DNA of 64,000 bases, taken from Campylobacter jejuni. GTDB taxonomy: Bacteria; Campylobacterota; Campylobacteria; Campylobacterales; Campylobacteraceae. Of the stretch, positions 18,320-28,264 are shown piece by piece. Both the position numbers and the translations under genes were made by a program. The stretch's first letter is position 1; every line of letters begins with the position of its first letter. The notes under the pieces were generated by a model that did no database searches, was not told the origin of the DNA, and saw nothing but the letters and a program-made list of their open reading frames with translations. Location of the stretch: NCBI RefSeq assembly GCF_001457695.1, contig NZ_LN831025.1:1364001-1428000 (forward strand), given 5' to 3'.

Positions 18320-20137
18320 TCATACTTTTGACAAAGACTTGTATTTTTGTTCTAATTTTTCTATAAAATAAAGCAACCATTCATGGTAAGCTTTGATGTA
18401 AGCTGTGATGAAATGCGTTTTATCTTGTATATGAAGTTTTAATACATCGGAAATTAATTTTCCACGATAAGCAAAGGCTCCTCTTAAAGTTTCATCCTGT
18501 ATAAACTCATCTGTATCTAAAGAGTGATTGAAATTTTCTATGTTTTGATAGACTTTTTCTAAAAATTCTAAAGGTAAAAGAAAATCTTTACTGAGTATAT
18601 TTTCTAAAATTTGTTTTAAAGCTAAAGCATCATTTAAAAATCTTTTAGCATTTTCTTGATCTTTTTGTATTTTTTCTTTGAATTTAACTAGGAGTTTATC
18701 ACTTCTGTTTGGGGTTAAACTTTTTGGAATATCAAATTTGGGTTTTTCTTTTGTAAGGAGTTTTTCACAACATTCTTTAAAGGAAAGTTCCTCAGTAAAA
18801 TGAATCCTTGCTCCACCTTCAGTGGCATTGTAAAATTTAGCTTCTTTGCTGTTGCAAGCAAAAAGGTATTCAAGCTTTATGCGATAATCATTCCAAGTTA
18901 TATGGGTTAAAACTTCTCCTTTGCCTGCATAGGCTTGGGTTTTTAAGGTAGGCACAGTTTTTTCTCCGCTAAATTGCTCGCCATAACTAAAACCTTTTGA
19001 GTGTGAATTTCCTTTTTCATCAAAGGCTAAATCTTGTCCTATCAGGATGATATTTTTAAATCCTAAAGCCAAAGCTAAAGTATAAGAAAAATGACTCACA
19101 TGAGTACCTGTATCGATATAGCCAAAGTCATTAAGATTGAAGCGTTGATAAAGAGCTTTATTTCTTAAAATAATCATACAATTTTCAGCCTTTAAACTAC
19201 GCGCGACATTAGGATGTGTAGCACACTCAAGAGTAATAATGCTTTGTTTTAAATTTTCTTTATTTTGAAAAAATTTCATTGCTAGATCAGTAAAATCTAA
19301 ATTCGTCACATAATCAGGCACGATGCCTTCTTTTTCAAGCATGCTTAAAGCCCCATCAGCACAAAAGATCACTGCTTTTTCTTGATAAGCTTTAAGTAAA
19401 GGAAGTTGTTTAGCTAAGCTTGGTCCTGCAGAAACTACTATAGCATTTTCAAATTGGTTTTTTCTTTGGCTTAAGATTCTTTGAAAAGGAATGCTTTCAA
19501 GCATGGAAGGGATGTTTTGTAAAAATTGTCCGTGTGTCAGTAAAGGTAAAAAACATGTAATATCTGCATTTCTTATCGCTACACTTGCACTTTTAATACA
19601 AAGTTCATTCAAAGATAAAATAGAAGTTTCATAGTATTTAAGATAATAATGCGAGCTAATAAACATTTCATACAAGCTTAGATGCTCTAAAATGCTTTGT
19701 TGATCAAAAATCATAGCAATATGAATTTCCACATCCTTGACTGCTGCATCAAACAATATCACTTGATAAGTTTTTAGCTCTTCACTCAAATCTAGCACAC
19801 TTAAAGCCAGGATGAAAAGTTCTATTTCGCTTTCAAATACAAAAAGATGTTTATAGTGTTTAGCTAAATTTTTAATCAGTAAAGCATTGCCTATACCATA
19901 AATACATATAAAAGGATATCTAGGAGTTTTTTCTAAAATACTTTGATAGAAAAAATTTAATTCTTCTTCTAAGTTTTCATACATGAAAATATTATGAGTT
20001 TTATCAAAGATATTTAAATTTTCATCTATATTAAAATGAGAACAAGTTTTATTTTGTATGAAATTTAAAAGTTTATTTCCTAAGGGTTCATTTACTCCAC
20101 TTAATAAAGCTTGTATGTTTTTTTCTAGTAGGCTCAT
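18320..20137 (-). CDS. Maf/DUF115 protein (1318 family)
   Basis: The 605-residue Maf protein carries the core motif IVVSAGPSLAKQLPLLKAY, then CADGALSMLEKEG, IILIGQDLAFDEKG and YNATEGGARIHF. The C-terminal 150 residues are a Lys/Glu-rich predicted helical region. Its first roughly 120 codons are a one-mismatch copy of those of the next gene upstream, while residues 120-230 differ. It starts one base after the upstream maf stop, so the two are co-transcribed. It matches the place of Cj1340c. Acceptor and sugar are unknown; a flagellin-modification role is inferred from family and neighbours. Confidence 0.82.
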   Translation of the reverse strand: MSLLEKNIQALLSGVNEPLGNKLLNFIQNKTCSHFNIDENLNIFDKTHNIFMYENLEEELNFFYQSILEKTPRYPFICIYGIGNALLIKNLAKHYKHLFVFESEIELFILALSVLDLSEELKTYQVILFDAAVKDVEIHIAMIFDQQSILEHLSLYEMFISSHYYLKYYETSILSLNELCIKSASVAIRNADITCFLPLLTHGQFLQNIPSMLESIPFQRILSQRKNQFENAIVVSAGPSLAKQLPLLKAYQEKAVIFCADGALSMLEKEGIVPDYVTNLDFTDLAMKFFQNKENLKQSIITLECATHPNVARSLKAENCMIILRNKALYQRFNLNDFGYIDTGTHVSHFSYTLALALGFKNIILIGQDLAFDEKGNSHSKGFSYGEQFSGEKTVPTLKTQAYAGKGEVLTHITWNDYRIKLEYLFACNSKEAKFYNATEGGARIHFTEELSFKECCEKLLTKEKPKFDIPKSLTPNRSDKLLVKFKEKIQKDQENAKRFLNDALALKQILENILSKDFLLPLEFLEKVYQNIENFNHSLDTDEFIQDETLRGAFAYRGKLISDVLKLHIQDKTHFITAYIKAYHEWLLYFIEKLEQKYKSLSKV

Positions 20138-21957
20138 TAGCTTTCCTTAAAAGAATTGATAATAATATTTATTCTTTGCTCTAATTTTTCTATAAAATAA
20201 AGCAACCATTCATCATAAGCCTTGATATAAGCGCTGATGAAACTAGCATGATCTAAAATATTTTCTTTATAAACTAAGCTTATCCTAAGTCCTCGTTCAT
20301 AAATCACTGCTTTTAAAATACCATCCTGTATAAACTCATCTGTATCTAAAGAGTGATTGAAATTTTCTATATTTTGATAAACTTTTTCTAAAAATTCCAA
20401 AGGCAAGATAAAATCTTTACTGAGTATGTTTTCTAAAATTTGTTTTAAAGCTAAGGCATCGTTTAAAAATCTTTTAGCATTTTCTTGATCTTTTTGTATT
20501 TTTTCTTTGAATTTAACTAGGAGTTTATCACTTCTATTTTTAGTTAAACTTTTTGGAAGTTCAAACTTGGGTTTAAATTTTGTAAGGAGTTTGTCACAAC
20601 ATTCTTTAAAGGAAAGTTCTTCAGTAAAATTAATCCTTGCTCCACCTTCAGTAGCATTGTAAAATTTAGCTTCTTTACTGTTGCAAGCAAAAAGATATTC
20701 AAGCTTTATGCGATAATCATTCCAAGCAATATGAGTTAAAACTTCACCTTTGCCTGCATAGGCGGTGACTTGTAAAGTTGGTAAATTAAGAGTATGGTCT
20801 ATCCTTTCACCCAAAGCAAAACCTTTTGAGTGTGAATTTCCTTTTTCATCAAAAGCTAAATCTTGTCCTATCATGATAATATTTTTAAATCCTAAAGCCA
20901 AAGCTAAGGTATAAGAAAAATGACTTACATGAGTACCTGTATCAATATAGCCAAAGTCATTAAGATTGAAGCGTTGGTATAAAGGATCATCTCTTAAAAT
21001 CACACTTTTATTATCTAGTACACGAACCAAACTAGGATGCGTGGCGCATGAAAGCATATTTAAAGAAGTTTTATTTTCTTTATTTTGAAAAAATCTTAAA
21101 GGCAAGTCTTCAAAGTCAATATTTAAAACATAATCAGGTATTATGCCTTCTTTTTCAAGCATGCTTAAAGCCCCATCAGCACAAAAGATCACTGCTTTAT
21201 CTTGATAAGCTTTAAGTAAAGGAAGTTGTTTAGCTAAACTAGGTCCTGCAGAAACTACTATAGCATTTTCAAATTTGTTTTTTCTTTCACTTAAGATTCT
21301 TTGAAAAGGAATGCTTTCAAGCATAGAAGGGATGTTTTGTAAAAGATGAGAATAACACTCAAAACCGATACATAAACTAGAATTTAAATTTCTTATCACA
21401 ACTTTTATATTTTTCTCGCAAAGCTCATCTGCTTTATGCCAGACATCCTCATAAAACTTTTTATAATAAACATTATTCACAAACATCTCATACAAACTTA
21501 AGTACTCAAACATATCTTTCATATCAAAAAGTATAAGCAGTTGAATATCTACTCTTTCTTCTTCGATATCCACAAGATAAATTTTTCCACTACAAAGCTC
21601 TTCACTCAAATCTAGCACACTTAAAGCCAGGATGAAAAGTTCTATTTCGCTTTCAAATACAAAAAGATGTTTATAGTGTTTAGCTAAATTTTTAATCAGT
21701 AAAGCATTGCCTATACCATAAATACATATAAAAGGATATCTAGGAGTTTTTTCTAAAATACTTTGATAGAAAAAATTTAATTCTTCTTCTAAGTTTTCAT
21801 ACATGAAAATATTATGAGTTTTATCAAAGATATTTAAATTTTCATCTATATTAAAATGAGAACAAGTTTTATTTTGTATGAAATTTAAAAGTTTATTTCC
21901 TAAGGGTTCATTTACTCCACTTAATAAAGCTTGTATGTTTTTTTCTAGTAGGGTCAT
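20137..21957 (-). CDS. Maf/DUF115 protein (Maf6-like)
   Basis: This is a 606-residue DUF115 protein with IVVSAGPSLAKQLPLLKAY, CADGALSMLEKEGI, IIMIGQDLAFDEKG and YNATEGGARINF. The 5' 360 bases and most of the 3' third match the gene at 18320-20137, whereas the middle N-terminal segment (about residues 120-225) and the segment near residue 300 diverge. This pattern suggests duplication followed by partial homogenisation. It lies nine bases after the DUF2920 gene. It corresponds in position to Cj1341c. Confidence 0.82.
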   Translation of the reverse strand: MTLLEKNIQALLSGVNEPLGNKLLNFIQNKTCSHFNIDENLNIFDKTHNIFMYENLEEELNFFYQSILEKTPRYPFICIYGIGNALLIKNLAKHYKHLFVFESEIELFILALSVLDLSEELCSGKIYLVDIEEERVDIQLLILFDMKDMFEYLSLYEMFVNNVYYKKFYEDVWHKADELCEKNIKVVIRNLNSSLCIGFECYSHLLQNIPSMLESIPFQRILSERKNKFENAIVVSAGPSLAKQLPLLKAYQDKAVIFCADGALSMLEKEGIIPDYVLNIDFEDLPLRFFQNKENKTSLNMLSCATHPSLVRVLDNKSVILRDDPLYQRFNLNDFGYIDTGTHVSHFSYTLALALGFKNIIMIGQDLAFDEKGNSHSKGFALGERIDHTLNLPTLQVTAYAGKGEVLTHIAWNDYRIKLEYLFACNSKEAKFYNATEGGARINFTEELSFKECCDKLLTKFKPKFELPKSLTKNRSDKLLVKFKEKIQKDQENAKRFLNDALALKQILENILSKDFILPLEFLEKVYQNIENFNHSLDTDEFIQDGILKAVIYERGLRISLVYKENILDHASFISAYIKAYDEWLLYFIEKLEQRINIIINSFKES

Positions 21958-21966
21958 TAGCTTTCC

Positions 21967-23208
21967 TTAAATTTTATCTATTTTTAGTGACATTTTGTCA
22001 TCTTTTTCGCTAAATTGATACAACAAATCCTCGCAAGGATAAGAGATACATTTTTCTTTATAATCTTTTTTTGAATTTTGTTTTATTTTTTCTAGCATTA
22101 AAGGAAGTTCTTTCTTAATCAAAAGTTTTACCGGAATTCCCATGCCATGATTTAAGTTTTTAATAAATTTTCCATCAACTTGAGATTCTTTAGTAACAGA
22201 ACACAAAGTTACATCAAAACCAAGTTTCTCAAGCTCTTCATAGAACATAGTTTTTTCTTTTAAAGAAACATACTCATCATATAACGAATGATAACTTATA
22301 AAGCAAGTTTTTAAACATTTTGATTGTTCTAAAAGATGATCTTCCTCTAAAAGATTTCGAATTTTTCTTCTTGCGGGAGAAAAAAAACGAGGCGATGAAG
22401 AATTACTTGTCCAAAAAGTTTTTGTCGAACAGTGTGTATTGATATGATGGAAAAAATCAAAAGTAGAAAATTCACTACACTGCATAAAATCTATTTCCTT
22501 TCCAAAACCTACAACTCTCCATAAAAACTTCGCGTATGCAGAATTATCCAACACTCCATCTACTAACCAAGGTGCAATCTTAGCCGCCAAATGTGCTAAA
22601 TATCCCCCATGAGAACTACCTATCATAATAACGGGTATACCCCCCCCCATAGTATCAAAAGGAGCATGTTTTTTAAGGTAAAGTGTGACATTTAAAAGAT
22701 CTTGAGCTTGCATGATTCCAAAATTTTGATACTCGTTTTTTGTAGGTTGCAAACTCACATGTAAATTTAAAAAATAATTTGGTGTAAAATTACCTTTTTG
22801 CTTGCCTTGGACAATGCTATAGTTAATAAAATGAAAAATTTCACTCATTTGTTTATAGTCTTGAATTTTATCAACATCATAAGGAAGCTTGATATCCGCA
22901 GCTTCACAACTTGCTTTTAAAATAAGCTTGTCTATATCATCTAAATAAAAAGTTGATCCAGTTTGAGGACGATTGCCAATACAATGATAATTTACTCCAA
23001 CTACAGCAGTATTAAATTGCCTTACCATATAATCACCAACATATTGGATCGATGATATATCATCACCCATACCTTGCACCACAAACACCAAGGCTTCAGG
23101 TGTTTTTTCATCATCATACCAAAGCTTAAATTCAAGCTTTGATTCTCTTTTTATACCAAGCTCTACATCATCACAAGAGTCAATCTCATAAGCTTTGCTC
23201 ACTATCAT
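21967..23208 (-). CDS. DUF2920 alpha/beta-hydrolase-like protein, phase-variable (ON)
   Basis: The 413-residue protein belongs to the C. jejuni 617 family (DUF2920), several members of which lie in the flagellin-glycosylation locus. It has an alpha/beta hydrolase look: VVQGMGDD early (possible oxyanion turn), and the nucleophile elbow GSSHGG around residues 197-202. A C9 run at 22640-22648 (G9 in the gene) encodes Gly-Gly-Gly shortly before the elbow, so slippage would remove the putative active site. The reference counterpart is Cj1342c. Function is unknown; sugar O-acyl removal or transfer on flagellin glycans is a guess. Confidence 0.78.
   Translation of the reverse strand: MIVSKAYEIDSCDDVELGIKRESKLEFKLWYDDEKTPEALVFVVQGMGDDISSIQYVGDYMVRQFNTAVVGVNYHCIGNRPQTGSTFYLDDIDKLILKASCEAADIKLPYDVDKIQDYKQMSEIFHFINYSIVQGKQKGNFTPNYFLNLHVSLQPTKNEYQNFGIMQAQDLLNVTLYLKKHAPFDTMGGGIPVIMIGSSHGGYLAHLAAKIAPWLVDGVLDNSAYAKFLWRVVGFGKEIDFMQCSEFSTFDFFHHINTHCSTKTFWTSNSSSPRFFSPARRKIRNLLEEDHLLEQSKCLKTCFISYHSLYDEYVSLKEKTMFYEELEKLGFDVTLCSVTKESQVDGKFIKNLNHGMGIPVKLLIKKELPLMLEKIKQNSKKDYKEKCISYPCEDLLYQFSEKDDKMSLKIDKI
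22640..22648 (-). repeat. G9 (C9 on + strand) contingency tract in DUF2920 gene
   Basis: Nine C on the + strand give three glycine codons around residues 188-190 of the hydrolase-like protein. The gene is in the open register here. Confidence 0.9.
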
Positions 23209-23723
23209 TACATTTCCCCTATTAAAAGATAAGTTTTACTTGCTAGGTTTTTAAAATTTTCATTCTTACTTAAGATCACACAAGCTTTATTGCTAGAAGA
23301 GCTTGTAAAGTCTATATTTTCTAAATCTTCATGGCTTTGATTGGCTGCGTTGATGATAGCATTTTTGCTTGCTTCATTACTTGAAATTCCCATGAGTATA
23401 AAATCCGCTCTATCTATAAAAACAAGTTTTAAGCATTCTTTATCATCGCCTACGCGAAAATTTACTTCTTTTGTGCCATTGAAATTGCCAAGATCGACAT
23501 TTTCAACCCCACTTACATTACTCATCGTTTTTATAGAGCTTAAATGATCATTTTTTAAAGTATAAATGCTTATATCATTGATCAAAGTTTTAAGGTTGTT
23601 TAAAGACTTGCTAACTTCAGCTTCATCCTTACTTGAACTCATTTTTGGCAAAGCAATAGCGGCTAAAATTCCCAAAATAACGATCACAAAAACAAGTTCT
23701 AATATAGTAAAAGCTTTTCTCAT
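23208..23723 (-). CDS. ctsG: CtsG, type II/IV pseudopilin for natural transformation
   Basis: The N terminus MRKAFTILELVFVIVILGIL is a class III prepilin signal: short basic leader, Phe at the mature end with Glu five residues on, then a 20-residue hydrophobic helix. The mature part is 160 residues with two cysteines (about 98 and 148) that may form a disulphide. CtsG is one of the Cts proteins needed for DNA uptake in C. jejuni. The start is directly adjacent to the tsaD stop and the gene ends against the DUF2920 start, but the roles are unrelated. Confidence 0.85.
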   Translation of the reverse strand: MRKAFTILELVFVIVILGILAAIALPKMSSSKDEAEVSKSLNNLKTLINDISIYTLKNDHLSSIKTMSNVSGVENVDLGNFNGTKEVNFRVGDDKECLKLVFIDRADFILMGISSNEASKNAIINAANQSHEDLENIDFTSSSSNKACVILSKNENFKNLASKTYLLIGEM

Positions 23724-24731
23724 CTATATCCTTGAAAAATTTTTATTTTTAGGGCTTAAAATATCTTCTTCTACACTTACAAATTCCTTTTTTTCATAAG
23801 CATCAACTGCGGCTCTTGCTATCATCAAAGCATTATCAGAGCAGAATTTTAAAGGAGCTAGTTTTAAATTTGCATTATATTTTTGACATAAATTTTGCAA
23901 ACGCGAACGCAAGTTAAGATTTGCACTCGCTCCACCTACAACGCCAAAATTTTTAAATTTATAAAGATTAAAAATTTTTTCTAATTTATCCATGATATGA
24001 TCACAAGCTGTATTTTCAAAGGCATAAGCTATTTCTGCTTTTATATCATCGCTTAAATTTTTATGCTTTAAAATTTCTAAACGCACTGCATTTTTAAGCC
24101 CTGAAAAACTGAAAGCGAGTTCTTTAGAATGCTTTAAAGGTGTGTTAAAAGAGATATTTTTAAGTTTGGCATTTTTTGCTAAATTTTCTATGATAACCCC
24201 ACCAGGATAACCTAAATTCATCATTTTAGCCACTTTATCAAAACTTTCTCCAAAGCTATCATCATTTGTGCTTGCTAAAAGCTCTAAGTTTGCATCATCT
24301 TTAAGATAAAGCACCATAGTATGCCCACCACTGACAAGCAAAATTCCCCTATCTAAAGAAATTTTTTCTTCCAAAAAAAGACTATAAATATGACCTTTAA
24401 GATGATTTATAGGGATTAAAGGTAAATTTAGAGCACTTGCTAAGGTTTTTGCCATAGAAATTCCACTGAGCAAAGAAACACTAAGTCCAGGTTCATTTGT
24501 CACAGCTATGGCACAAAGATTTTTAAAATGCTCTTTGCATTGCGTAAGTATCTTTGGTAAAGCCTCACTATGAAGCCTTGCAGCAAGTTCAGGCACCACT
24601 CCTCCATAGATACTATGATCTAATTCTTGGGAAATTTTTTTATGAAATTTACATTCTAAGGTATTTTTATCAATGATAGCTATAGAACTATCATCACAAG
24701 AACTTTCTATAGCTAGGATAAGATTTTTCAT
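23724..24731 (-). CDS. tsaD: tRNA N6-adenosine threonylcarbamoyltransferase
   Basis: TsaD transfers the threonylcarbamoyl group from TsaC product to A37 of ANN-decoding tRNAs. The 335-residue protein begins LAIESSCDDSS (ASKHA fold), has metal ligands His110 and His114 in INHLKGHIYS, and the SGGHT nucleotide loop. The start overlaps the pgp1 stop by four bases. It is also known by the old name Gcp. Confidence 0.95.
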   Translation of the reverse strand: MKNLILAIESSCDDSSIAIIDKNTLECKFHKKISQELDHSIYGGVVPELAARLHSEALPKILTQCKEHFKNLCAIAVTNEPGLSVSLLSGISMAKTLASALNLPLIPINHLKGHIYSLFLEEKISLDRGILLVSGGHTMVLYLKDDANLELLASTNDDSFGESFDKVAKMMNLGYPGGVIIENLAKNAKLKNISFNTPLKHSKELAFSFSGLKNAVRLEILKHKNLSDDIKAEIAYAFENTACDHIMDKLEKIFNLYKFKNFGVVGGASANLNLRSRLQNLCQKYNANLKLAPLKFCSDNALMIARAAVDAYEKKEFVSVEEDILSPKNKNFSRI

Positions 24732-26122
24732 TCAAATTCCACTAAAATAGAACCTAAGAATTTATCTTTTGATCTTGCCATTTTAAGAGTGTTTAAATCC
24801 AAATTTTTAGCATTTTTGATCAACTTGCTATTGGTATTTGCTTCTAAAAGTTGTTGCAAATTCGCCCCTCTTAACTCATAAAATTCCACTCTATAAATTT
24901 TACCTGCCATATCTAAAGAATATTGTGTTTGCATATTTTTTTTATGAACTAAAATACCACTTTCATCTTTTGAGTGATCAAAGCCTATGATATTTACGCG
25001 CACATTAGCGATCTTTGGAATAAGAAAATTCTCTTTTACTTTCACCTTGGTTCCAAAAGGAACGGTGGTTTCATTGCCATCAACTTGAAAAGTTACCTCA
25101 TTAAAAGCATCGCTAAATTCTAAATACTCAGGATATAATCTTGTTTGAAAACGATTGCCATACTGGATATAAAAAGAATTTCCTTCTGCGATAATAGCCG
25201 TAAGTTCATTGCTTGTGTTATAATTTAACTCTTTATTTACCGGAAAAGGCACATAGTTGATAAGCTTTCTTGGATTTTTTAAAGAAAGTAAAATTCTATC
25301 ATCAAAAAGTTTCACTTCAAGCTCTTTATTTATGACTTTATCAACCTCTTGTGGAGTGAGTTCGAAATCTCTGCTAAATTCAATTCCTGCAGTTTTTAAA
25401 TAATTTTCAATTGCCAAAAGATGATAATAAGCTCTTAAATTTACAGGCAGATTTTTACTCGCTTCATTTGCAAAAGCGGCTTTGTGATTTGAAATCACAA
25501 AATAAGTCAAAGCTTTAAGCATTTCCATATCGCCAAGCTCTTGGGTTTTGGTGTTTTTAAGATGATAAGCATGCTTTGGATCAGCAAGTGAAGAATTGAC
25601 ACTATTTACGGTTTGAGTGGCGATATTTTCAAGATCAGGGTATTTGCTTGCATTGATTTCACTTGTGTCAATCACGCTTGAATTTCCCCAACGCTTAGGA
25701 TTTTGCATCGCATCGATATAAGTAGGTTTATAAAAACCCCAACCATCGTGAAGATTGATCACCATACTAACTTCAGGAAGTAAAATAAGCTCTTTAATGC
25801 GTTGCACGGTTTTATAATCAGGATCCTTTGGGCTAATGCTTGCAAATTTACGGTTTAAATCCCCATTATTCCCACGCGAACGCTTGATAATGCTATCAAA
25901 AGCTAAATTTGGAGCCACTATAATCTTACCCTTGGTGATATTATAATCACTCAAAAGCAAACTTGCCGCATGAAATCCACCAGGCTCATCACCTTGAATT
26001 CCACCAAAAATTAAAACTGTATTATTATCATCTAGACTTTTTCCATTTTCTCCTACGCTAAAGTCTAGCTCTAAAGCAAAAATGCTTGTTATAAAAAATA
26101 AAATTGTTAAAAAAATTTTCAT
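24728..26122 (-). CDS. pgp1: Peptidoglycan DL-carboxypeptidase Pgp1
   Basis: Pgp1 trims tripeptide stems of peptidoglycan to dipeptides in the periplasm and is required for helical cell shape. It has 464 residues with a signal peptide (MKIFLTILFFITSIFA). The M14-like metal site is visible as Gln43 and Glu46 in GGIQGDEPGG and His125 in INLHDGWGF, the Q/E/H set described for Pgp1 with a three-residue numbering offset. The gene sits two bases after dxr. The intact frame suggests a helical cell. Confidence 0.9.
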   Translation of the reverse strand: MKIFLTILFFITSIFALELDFSVGENGKSLDDNNTVLIFGGIQGDEPGGFHAASLLLSDYNITKGKIIVAPNLAFDSIIKRSRGNNGDLNRKFASISPKDPDYKTVQRIKELILLPEVSMVINLHDGWGFYKPTYIDAMQNPKRWGNSSVIDTSEINASKYPDLENIATQTVNSVNSSLADPKHAYHLKNTKTQELGDMEMLKALTYFVISNHKAAFANEASKNLPVNLRAYYHLLAIENYLKTAGIEFSRDFELTPQEVDKVINKELEVKLFDDRILLSLKNPRKLINYVPFPVNKELNYNTSNELTAIIAEGNSFYIQYGNRFQTRLYPEYLEFSDAFNEVTFQVDGNETTVPFGTKVKVKENFLIPKIANVRVNIIGFDHSKDESGILVHKKNMQTQYSLDMAGKIYRVEFYELRGANLQQLLEANTNSKLIKNAKNLDLNTLKMARSKDKFLGSILVEFE

Positions 26123-26123
26123 T

Positions 26124-27194
26124 TTAACTCCTTAAATACTCTCTTGTTTTAAAATCATACTCAAAAACCTCTTCTATACTTGAAATTTTAGGCACTCCAA
26201 AATGATCAAGGGCTTTAAAAATGCATTTAGTGATACCTAAAAATCCACTTTTATTTTCTAAAAAATTATAAACACCAACTTCATTAGCAGCATTGATGAT
26301 AACACCTAAATTTGGCTCTTTTAAAAATGTATTTTTAAGCTTAAAAATAGGATATTTTTTTGTGCTGATTGGATGAAATTTTAAAGCAGGCATTTTGCTA
26401 AAATCAACAGCCTCTAAAATAGGCGTATCTTGTTTTTCAAATATAGCATCTGAAATAGCTAGTTTCATATCTGCTTTTGAAAAATACGCCGTGCTAGCTC
26501 CATTTTTAAATTCACACATTGCATGCACTAAAGATCTTGGTTCTATTAAAGCATCAATTTCTTTAAAATCATATAAATGATAAGCCTCTATAATCTCAAA
26601 AAGCTTATTTGCCATAGTCGCACTATCTATAGTGATCTTTGCTCCCATGTTCCAATTAGGATGTTTTAAAGCATCTTTGACACTGACTTGATTTAAATCT
26701 TTGATTTTATACCTATAAAAAGCTCCACCACTTGCTGTGATATAAAGTTTTGCTATATTTTTTTTACCTTCGAGTAAAAATTTTAAAGCTGCATGCTCAC
26801 TATCAACGGGTAAAAATTTAGCCCCTTTCAAAAAACTCCCAGCTACTACAAGACTTTCTTTGTTAGCTAAAGCTATGTTTTTGCCAAGCTCTTTAGCCTT
26901 TAAAGTGCTTTTAAGTCCTGCAAAACCTACAATGGCATTGAGTAAAAGCTTATCTTGACATTCTGTTAAAATTTGCTCTAAACCTTCTTGCCCTATAAAA
27001 ACTCTATCGTGTTTAACTAAATGCTTATTTTTTGAATCTTTTATGGCAACAAATTTGGGTTTAAACCTTGCGATTTGCTCATTTAAAAGAGCGATGTTAT
27101 CCCCACAAGCTAAAGCAGAAATGGGAATGTTTTTTAAAGCAGCAAGTTTAAGAGCATTTACTCCTATACTGCCCGTACTTCCAAAAAGTATCAT
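26124..27194 (-). CDS. dxr: 1-deoxy-D-xylulose 5-phosphate reductoisomerase
   Basis: Dxr converts DXP to methyl-erythritol phosphate with NADPH, the first committed step of the MEP isoprenoid route. The NADPH loop GSTGSIG is at residues 5-11. NKESLVVAG and the metal-site segment DSEHAA are present, as is the flexible-loop region SGGAFYR. Length 356 is typical. The start overlaps the cdsA stop by four bases. Confidence 0.95.
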   Translation of the reverse strand: MILFGSTGSIGVNALKLAALKNIPISALACGDNIALLNEQIARFKPKFVAIKDSKNKHLVKHDRVFIGQEGLEQILTECQDKLLLNAIVGFAGLKSTLKAKELGKNIALANKESLVVAGSFLKGAKFLPVDSEHAALKFLLEGKKNIAKLYITASGGAFYRYKIKDLNQVSVKDALKHPNWNMGAKITIDSATMANKLFEIIEAYHLYDFKEIDALIEPRSLVHAMCEFKNGASTAYFSKADMKLAISDAIFEKQDTPILEAVDFSKMPALKFHPISTKKYPIFKLKNTFLKEPNLGVIINAANEVGVYNFLENKSGFLGITKCIFKALDHFGVPKISSIEEVFEYDFKTREYLRS

Positions 27195-27916
27195 AAAAGA
27201 GCAACCATCACAAAAGTAGCAATGATCACCGCATCGATCCTATCGAGCACACCCCCATGACCAGGGATAAGATCTCCACTATCTTTTACACCTGCTTCTC
27301 TTTTAAAATAACTCTCAAGCAAATCTCCAATCACTGCAAAAATCGCTACAAAAAACGAACAAAGTAAAGAAAGCCAAAAACTATAAACAAAAATTCCCAA
27401 AATAGTTCCAATAACACTCGCACAAATCAAACCACCTATAACACCTTCTAAAGTTTTGTTTGGACTTGTTGGAGAAAAAGGAGTTTTTCCCATAAATTTT
27501 CCGATAAAATACGCCCCACTATCACAAGCTGCAACGATAATGATAAGCCAAAAAAGTGCAAACATACCCTGATCTAAATACACTTGCCAAAGTGCTAAAA
27601 TAGGCAAACTAGGATAAATATAAATAAGAGCTGGTTTTAAGGAAGCCTTTTTATAAACCAAATATCCAACGACTAATAACAAAGCTAAAATCCCAAAAAG
27701 CAAAGCTTTATGCGATAAACTTCCCAAAATAAAAGCTATAGCCAAAGGGATAATAGAGATATTTTCTAAAGCAAAAAGTTTTTTTGCTTCACTAAAAGAT
27801 AAATACAATAAAACCGCAAAAACGATAAAATTGATAAAAAATTGATCAATCAACGCGATAATAATAATAGCCCCTATCATCACAAGAGCTGAAATAATTC
27901 TAGTTGTATTAAACAT
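27191..27916 (-). CDS. cdsA: Phosphatidate cytidylyltransferase
   Basis: CdsA makes CDP-diacylglycerol, the precursor of phosphatidylethanolamine and phosphatidylglycerol, in the inner membrane. The 241-residue protein is almost wholly hydrophobic, with about seven membrane segments. The C-terminal family signature includes [18 protein letters not shown]. It is somewhat shorter than the E. coli enzyme, as usual in epsilonproteobacteria. It is translationally coupled to dxr. Confidence 0.93.
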   Translation of the reverse strand: MFNTTRIISALVMIGAIIIIALIDQFFINFIVFAVLLYLSFSEAKKLFALENISIIPLAIAFILGSLSHKALLFGILALLLVVGYLVYKKASLKPALIYIYPSLPILALWQVYLDQGMFALFWLIIIVAACDSGAYFIGKFMGKTPFSPTSPNKTLEGVIGGLICASVIGTILGIFVYSFWLSLLCSFFVAIFAVIGDLLESYFKREAGVKDSGDLIPGHGGVLDRIDAVIIATFVMVALL

Positions 27917-27924
27917 ATTTTTCC

Positions 27925-28263
27925 TTATATACTAATATCTAAGCGATGAATGCTTTGTGCGTCTTTAAAATTTGGATCTTTAGACTCATCTTCTTCATTT
28001 TTCTCATCATCGCTGGTTTTAGCTTCTTGATTGTGTTTTTTCTTTTTTTCTTCTTGTTCGGCTTTTTCTTTGATCTCTTCTTTGATTTCATGAGTCTCAT
28101 TGACTTTTTCAAGCTTGTTCAAAGTTTTTTCTTTTTCATTAAATTCAGCCATATTTAGCGTAGCTGCAAAACCTTCTTTTGCAAGCTCATTGCTTGCTTG
28201 TGTAGCTGGATAAGCCATATTCTGATTTATATAATTGATATTTCCTAAAGGGCTAACTGGCAT
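27925..28263 (-). CDS. Small charged coiled-coil protein of unknown function
   Basis: The 112-residue protein has a short N-terminal part (MPVSPLGNINYINQN), then a Glu/Lys-rich stretch from about residue 40 to 95 with heptad-like spacing, probably a coiled coil or disordered. There is no signal peptide. It lies two bases after the RqcH-like gene and nine before cdsA, so it is in the same operon. The antisense frame is open and hydrophobic only because GAA/AAA read backwards give TTC/TTT. The homologue in the reference is Cj1348c; I know no function for it. Confidence 0.75.
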   Translation of the reverse strand: MPVSPLGNINYINQNMAYPATQASNELAKEGFAATLNMAEFNEKEKTLNKLEKVNETHEIKEEIKEKAEQEEKKKKHNQEAKTSDDEKNEEDESKDPNFKDAQSIHRLDISI

Positions 28264-28264
28264 T

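Noticed and set aside
26109-26115. A7 run near the pgp1 start as a shape switch
   Set aside because: Slippage in a longer A run of pgp1 has been linked to rod-shaped variants, but I cannot confirm that this run is the same one; the frame is intact here.
27946-28158. Hydrophobic 70-residue frame opposite the small coiled-coil gene
   Set aside because: It is the mirror of a Glu/Lys-rich coding region (GAA/AAA reversed gives Phe-rich codons). No RBS or conserved feature was seen.
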